Part shown: positions 60,591 to 64,000 of the stretch, one piece after another
Layout of the letters: each line of letters starts with the position of its first letter
Position numbering within the stretch: position 1 is the first letter of the stretch
Assembly (NCBI RefSeq): GCF_963583255.1
Contig: NC_084819.1
Coordinates: 21,073,460 to 21,137,459, forward strand
Length of the DNA: 64,000 bases
Source: Pyrus communis
Lineage: Eukaryota > Streptophyta > Magnoliopsida > Rosales > Rosaceae
Direction: 5' to 3'
Notes under the pieces: model-generated
What the model saw: the letters and a program-made list of their open reading frames with translations, nothing else
Told to the model about the DNA's origin: nothing
Databases searched by the model: none
Program-made: the position numbers and the translations under genes

Positions 60591-61089
60591 TCCTTGCAAT
60601 CTCATCCACTTGATCTGCAGATGCTCCATATGCAAGCATTCGCAAGGCATCCGTAATTTTTTGCTCAGGAAGAAGACCTAGAACATGAAAAGCATCATCT
60701 TTTTGCACAAAATATGGATCATGGTTGCAAACATCACTCATGATTTTAGCGAACAAACTTCGTTGCATTCTAAAACGACGTCTAAAAACATGATCAGGGT
60801 AAACGCTGTTGGGAATAAAATAATCTTCCAAGAGATCTTTACCTCGTCTTTCCCTTCTTCTATCGATGTTTGCCGCACGTCCGGGTTTGGCTATCTGACC
60901 CATAGCTTCCATGATACGGCGGGAATGTGAGACCCTCCGCCTTCTATGGTGATCATCCTCATCCTCCTCCATTGTGAAGGCCTCATCTCCACCTCCACCT
61001 TGGTCAAGATTGACCAATTCTTCCTGTTGTGCCAACAACCTTTTCTGCTGCTCTTGCAACTGTTTATACGCTCTCCTTGAAGAAGACAT
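60580..61089 (-). pseudogene. PIF/Harbinger nuclease (ALP1-like) N-terminus, truncated
   Basis: The frame starts MSSSRRAYKQLQEQQKRLLA with a Gln/Glu-rich coiled segment, an acidic stretch EEDEDDHH and Arg-rich tract. It then shows the conserved plant Harbinger block LLEDYFIPNSVYPDHVFRRR and FRMQRSLFAKIM, followed by KITDALRMLAYGASADQVDE. The frame leaves the family at ARMG (about 60590) and stops at 60556. All three acidic DDE residues lie downstream in full-length relatives and are missing here, so there is no catalysis. Plants have domesticated such genes (ALP1, HARBI1-like), but truncation argues against that here. Confidence 0.87.
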
Positions 61090-61224
61090 TGTAAGAACTC
61101 AAGATTTGAAAACGATAAAGAAGAATTCTGAGCTAAAAAAAAAGATTGAGTTTAGTGTGAGGATGGATGTAGGGATGTAGGGTTTATATGGACAAAAAAA
61201 GAAGAAGATGAGGTTCTGGACAAT

Positions 61225-61475
61225 GCCATGTGGCACTACGTGATTGGTTGAAAATCTTAGTAGAAATCTATTAAAAAAATAGTGCGTTCGGATAATGACA
61301 CGTGGCGTGACGAGATTGGTTAAAAATCTTATCGAAATCTTGCCTAAATTATTGTAAACAGGAAGTGACACGTGGGTTGTCGGGATTGGTTGAAAATTTT
61401 AGCGGAAATCTATTCAAAAAATAGTACGTTCGGATAATGACACGTGGCGTGACGAGATTGGTTAAAAATCCTATC
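61225..61475. repeat. CACGTGG-containing tandem repeats upstream of the nuclease gene
   Basis: Four diverged tandem units of about 60-90 bp, each holding (T)GACACGTGG or CCATGTGGCA, then GATTGGTT and AAAATCTTA / GGAAATCTA. They lie between the nuclease start (61089) and the right end. CACGTG is a G-box and GATTGG an inverted CCAAT box, so this may be promoter or transposase-binding sequence. Confidence 0.75.
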
Positions 61476-61937
61476 CGAAATTAAAACTATTTTTTTATTA
61501 TTATTTTATAAAAAAATTATTTAATATTTTAAATGGACTGGGTGCCAGCGCATTTTGTAGGGGTGAAGATCGTTTGTGCCAGCGCATTTTTAGACTAGGT
61601 GCCAGCACATTTTTTTTGGGGTGGAGATGCTTTGGCCTATTACTGTTCAATTAAGTGGATAAATGGGCTGGGTGCTGGCGCAAAGTGGATAGGGGTGGAG
61701 TTGCTCTGAAAGCAATGCAAAGTAAGTCGTGTGCGTGGCACGTTATACGTAGATCGTAATTAAATAGTGAATAACTACCACATGCTAGTGGTTGCTCAAA
61801 TAATTCTTCAATATTTAATTTAACCTACTGGAGCTACCAGAGATTTGCATGTTTAAAATGGTGGCCCTCCTGGATTCTAATCCGCTGGAGGTAGAGCACG
61901 CCATTAATATGGTGCCAAACAATTGAAGCAGGAGCAA

Positions 61938-61946
61938 TATATAAAG
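61938..61946 (+). promoter_or_regulatory. TATA box of the GDSL gene
   Basis: TATATAAAG lies about 110 bases before the first in-frame ATG (62056). The start of the Harbinger element's flank is only about 230 bp further upstream. Confidence 0.7.
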
Positions 61947-62055
61947 CAATAAGCTCACTCACTTCCCAGTAGAATAAATTTGAGTTCAGAGCTTACACGA
62001 CGAAGTACACGTTTGAGTTAGCTGTTCTGGGATTTCTTAGTGCAATTATTTCACC

Positions 62056-64000
62056 ATGCATACCATTTTTGTTTCTTGGGTTGTTCTAGGTCTGCTTGCT
62101 GCTTGTGCTGGCCGTCAAGCAGAGGCACGGGCTTTTTTTGTGTTTGGAGATTCGTTGGTGGACAACGGAAACAACGACTACTTGGCCACCACTGCCAGGG
62201 CCGACTCCTACCCTTACGGCATAGATTATCCTACTCACCGACCCACCGGTCGTTTCTCGAATGGCCTTAACATACCAGATCTTATCAGTACGGTTCTTAC
62301 GTGCATTTTGTATTATATATCTTTTGTTACATTTTATCTGGCTATAGCTTAGTGATTATATATTTGTTGTAACATATTTTTGCATTATTTTCATATTTTC
62401 AGGTGAGCAAATTGGCTCAGAACCCACGTTGCCCTACTTGAGCCCACAACTCACTGGACAAAACCTACTTGTTGGTGCCAACTTTGCTTCTGCCGGGATT
62501 GGAATTCTCAACGACACTGGAATCCAATTTGTACGTCCTCTTTAAGCTTATTATATTAGTTGTCTCTCTATCTAGCATGCGCCCACCACAATGATGGTAT
62601 CCCAAACTAATGACACTATGATGCATAATGTTAAATCTTGTACATGACAGTTCATGGTTAGTTTGGGATACCCCTGTAGTGTAAGCCTAAGTGTGAGGTA
62701 AGTTTCTGGTAAGAGAAGGAGCAGTCCACTCTTTATATATAGTTGATGGTAATATTGTACAATTAAACTATTAAAGTATGCAAATTACATTTTTTTTTTT
62801 TTTTTTTTTTTGCGTTTTTACTTTTAAATTACCACAAACAATTAAAAAGCAGACTTCCTAATCTAAGCAATGTCCAAAAATGCTACATTTTACAGCTCAA
62901 CATAATCCGAATCTACAAACAGTTGGAATACTTTCAGCAATACCAGACCAGAGTGAGTGCTTTAGTTGGACCTGAGCAGGCTCAACGACTTGTCAACGAA
63001 GCACTTATTCTGATTACCCTCGGAGGCAATGATTTTGTCAACAACTACTACTTGTTGCCCTTCTCTGCTAGATCTCGCCAATTCTCTCTCCCGGACTATG
63101 TTGTCTACCTTATCTCCGAGTACCGCAAAGTTCTAGAGGTAACTATATACGTCTATGACAACTTTTACGAAGTGTCAATTATGTTTCCGTCATTGTTTTT
63201 GTTACTGCTAATAGTTGCACTATGCACTCGCTATTATTACTTCAGCATTATTATCCTTTTCATTATTTAAGTAACATGGAGTGCATATAAGAAATGTTCT
63301 CCAACTACCAAGTAATTAAAAAAATACAGTCACTCACTATGAGATGTGATATTAAGATTTAATAATAATGTATGTGATTTTAATGTTTTAATCTTAAATT
63401 CTGATAAGAAATTTAAAGAGATGTGACTAAATCTGGTGACATAAAAAACACGACTCCCATATGAATGTACGTAGAGAATGGTCACAAGAAAGTTAATTAG
63501 GATAGATAAGAGGAGTAATGGGTGATGTGACGATTGGGTAAGCATGGAGTATTCAGAAGATTTGGAGGACATGTTTGGTTTGGTTGGTGTGATCAGCAAG
63601 CAATATGACATTTTCATTAATGTATTCTGCCCAAAAGCACTTATGACGACTATCAGCCTGCATTCAAGTCTCTTGCTGGGGACAAAATAATAATATACAT
63701 CAGAATGTTCACTTTTATTAGACAAACCATCGTTAGCTTAAAGAAGTTGTTTACTTGTTAACAATCCAAGTTAACACATTTCATCAAAGATAGTATAGTT
63801 CGACACCACATCTAACAAATTAACAAATAAGTGGGTGAATAAGTCTCGAGGTTTTGAACTCTAACCTAGAGCTCTAATATCATGCTAGACAAATAGACTC
63901 TGAGCGCGCTAACTTAAACTATTAAGAAATAGACCAAAGAAGTAAGATAACACGTCCCTCGTTTAGAGCTACATACTTTCGAACATTTTTTCCTTCGCTA
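62056..64000 (+). CDS. GDSL esterase/lipase (SGNH hydrolase), 3' part outside window
   Basis: Three exons join in frame: 62056-62287, 62403-62530 and 62896-63138, giving the first 201 residues. GDSL enzymes are secreted Ser hydrolases acting on acyl esters, including cutin and wax precursors. A hydrophobic leader (1-24, ending RQAEA) precedes block [15 protein letters not shown] with the catalytic Ser. Block II is [14 protein letters not shown] with its oxyanion Gly, and block III is [14 protein letters not shown] with the oxyanion Asn. The match is close to Arabidopsis At5g33370-type proteins, whose remaining exons carry block V (Asp-x-x-His). Those exons do not occur before 64000, so an intron longer than 860 bp runs off the window. 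The visible part is intact. Confidence 0.92.
63139..64000. other. GDSL intron 3 (incomplete)
   Basis: AT-rich with no exon-like block. It ends in a stretch (63830-63930) with GAGGTTTTGAACTCTAACC, a motif common in plant SINEs and retroelement flanks. The long intron may contain a repeat. Confidence 0.5.

Larger units (their letters stand above)
59249..61706. mobile_element. PIF/Harbinger transposon, internal-deletion derivative
   Basis: The inverted ends read GAGCAACTCCAGCCC (left) and GAGCAACTCCACCCC (right, reverse complement) and are flanked by the trinucleotide TGA on both sides (59246-59248 and 61707-61709). Inside are the two genes typical of PIF/Harbinger: a Myb/SANT-like protein on the plus strand and a nuclease N-terminus on the minus strand. 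They converge, and both are cut off at about 60580-60590, so the catalytic half of the nuclease is lost. The element could move only with help from an intact relative. Confidence 0.85.

Overview
The window is nuclear DNA from a flowering plant. Genes are intron-bearing and widely spaced in AT-rich DNA. There are Cassandra LTRs carrying a 5S-rRNA-like core, plant Copia, hAT, PIF/Harbinger, LINE and SINE copies, and an AMT1-type ammonium transporter. The protein and repeat families look eudicot and probably Rosaceae (apple/pear/peach relatives). That placement is an inference from recognised sequence style, not from a search.

Layout: 1-6.1 kb is intergenic DNA with microsatellites, a Cassandra solo LTR (1932-2276) and a complete but non-coding short LTR retroelement on the minus strand (3749-6101). 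That retroelement has identical-length 264-bp LTRs, a TAAAG target duplication and an internal array of small hairpin repeats. An intact, intronless AMT1;2-like gene lies at 6682-8196. From 10.2 to 15.9 kb there is a MITE, a second Cassandra LTR with perfect target duplications, and two decayed copies of a B3-domain (DUF313-type) gene; the better copy is broken by an LTR-like insertion. A seven-exon neprosin-domain gene, intact on reading, occupies 18090-22646 on the minus strand.

The largest locus (27199-43034, minus) is a copy of GCN1/ILITHYIA, the HEAT-repeat activator of the eIF2-alpha kinase GCN2. It keeps introns and most exons but has at least three in-frame stops, several indels and a missing central block of exons, so I call it an unprocessed pseudogene. 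It is followed by SINE- and LINE-derived pieces, a frameshifted DREB2-type AP2/ERF gene (45280-45886) and a PIF-type MITE (47977-48453).

From 50.2 to 56.5 kb a degenerate, internally deleted Copia element is interrupted by a hAT transposon (51677-56259) with an exact 8-bp duplication, TIRs and a damaged BED/DUF659/dimerisation transposase. At 59249-61706 lies a PIF/Harbinger deletion derivative in which the two convergent element genes are truncated into each other. The window ends in the first three exons of a GDSL esterase/lipase (62056 onward).

Three host genes (AMT1;2, neprosin and the visible part of the GDSL gene) read cleanly while their neighbours GCN1, DREB2 and B3 do not. This argues that the lesions are real rather than general sequencing error. 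No operon-like functional system was found. The most unusual structure is the hairpin-array retroelement at 3749-6101.
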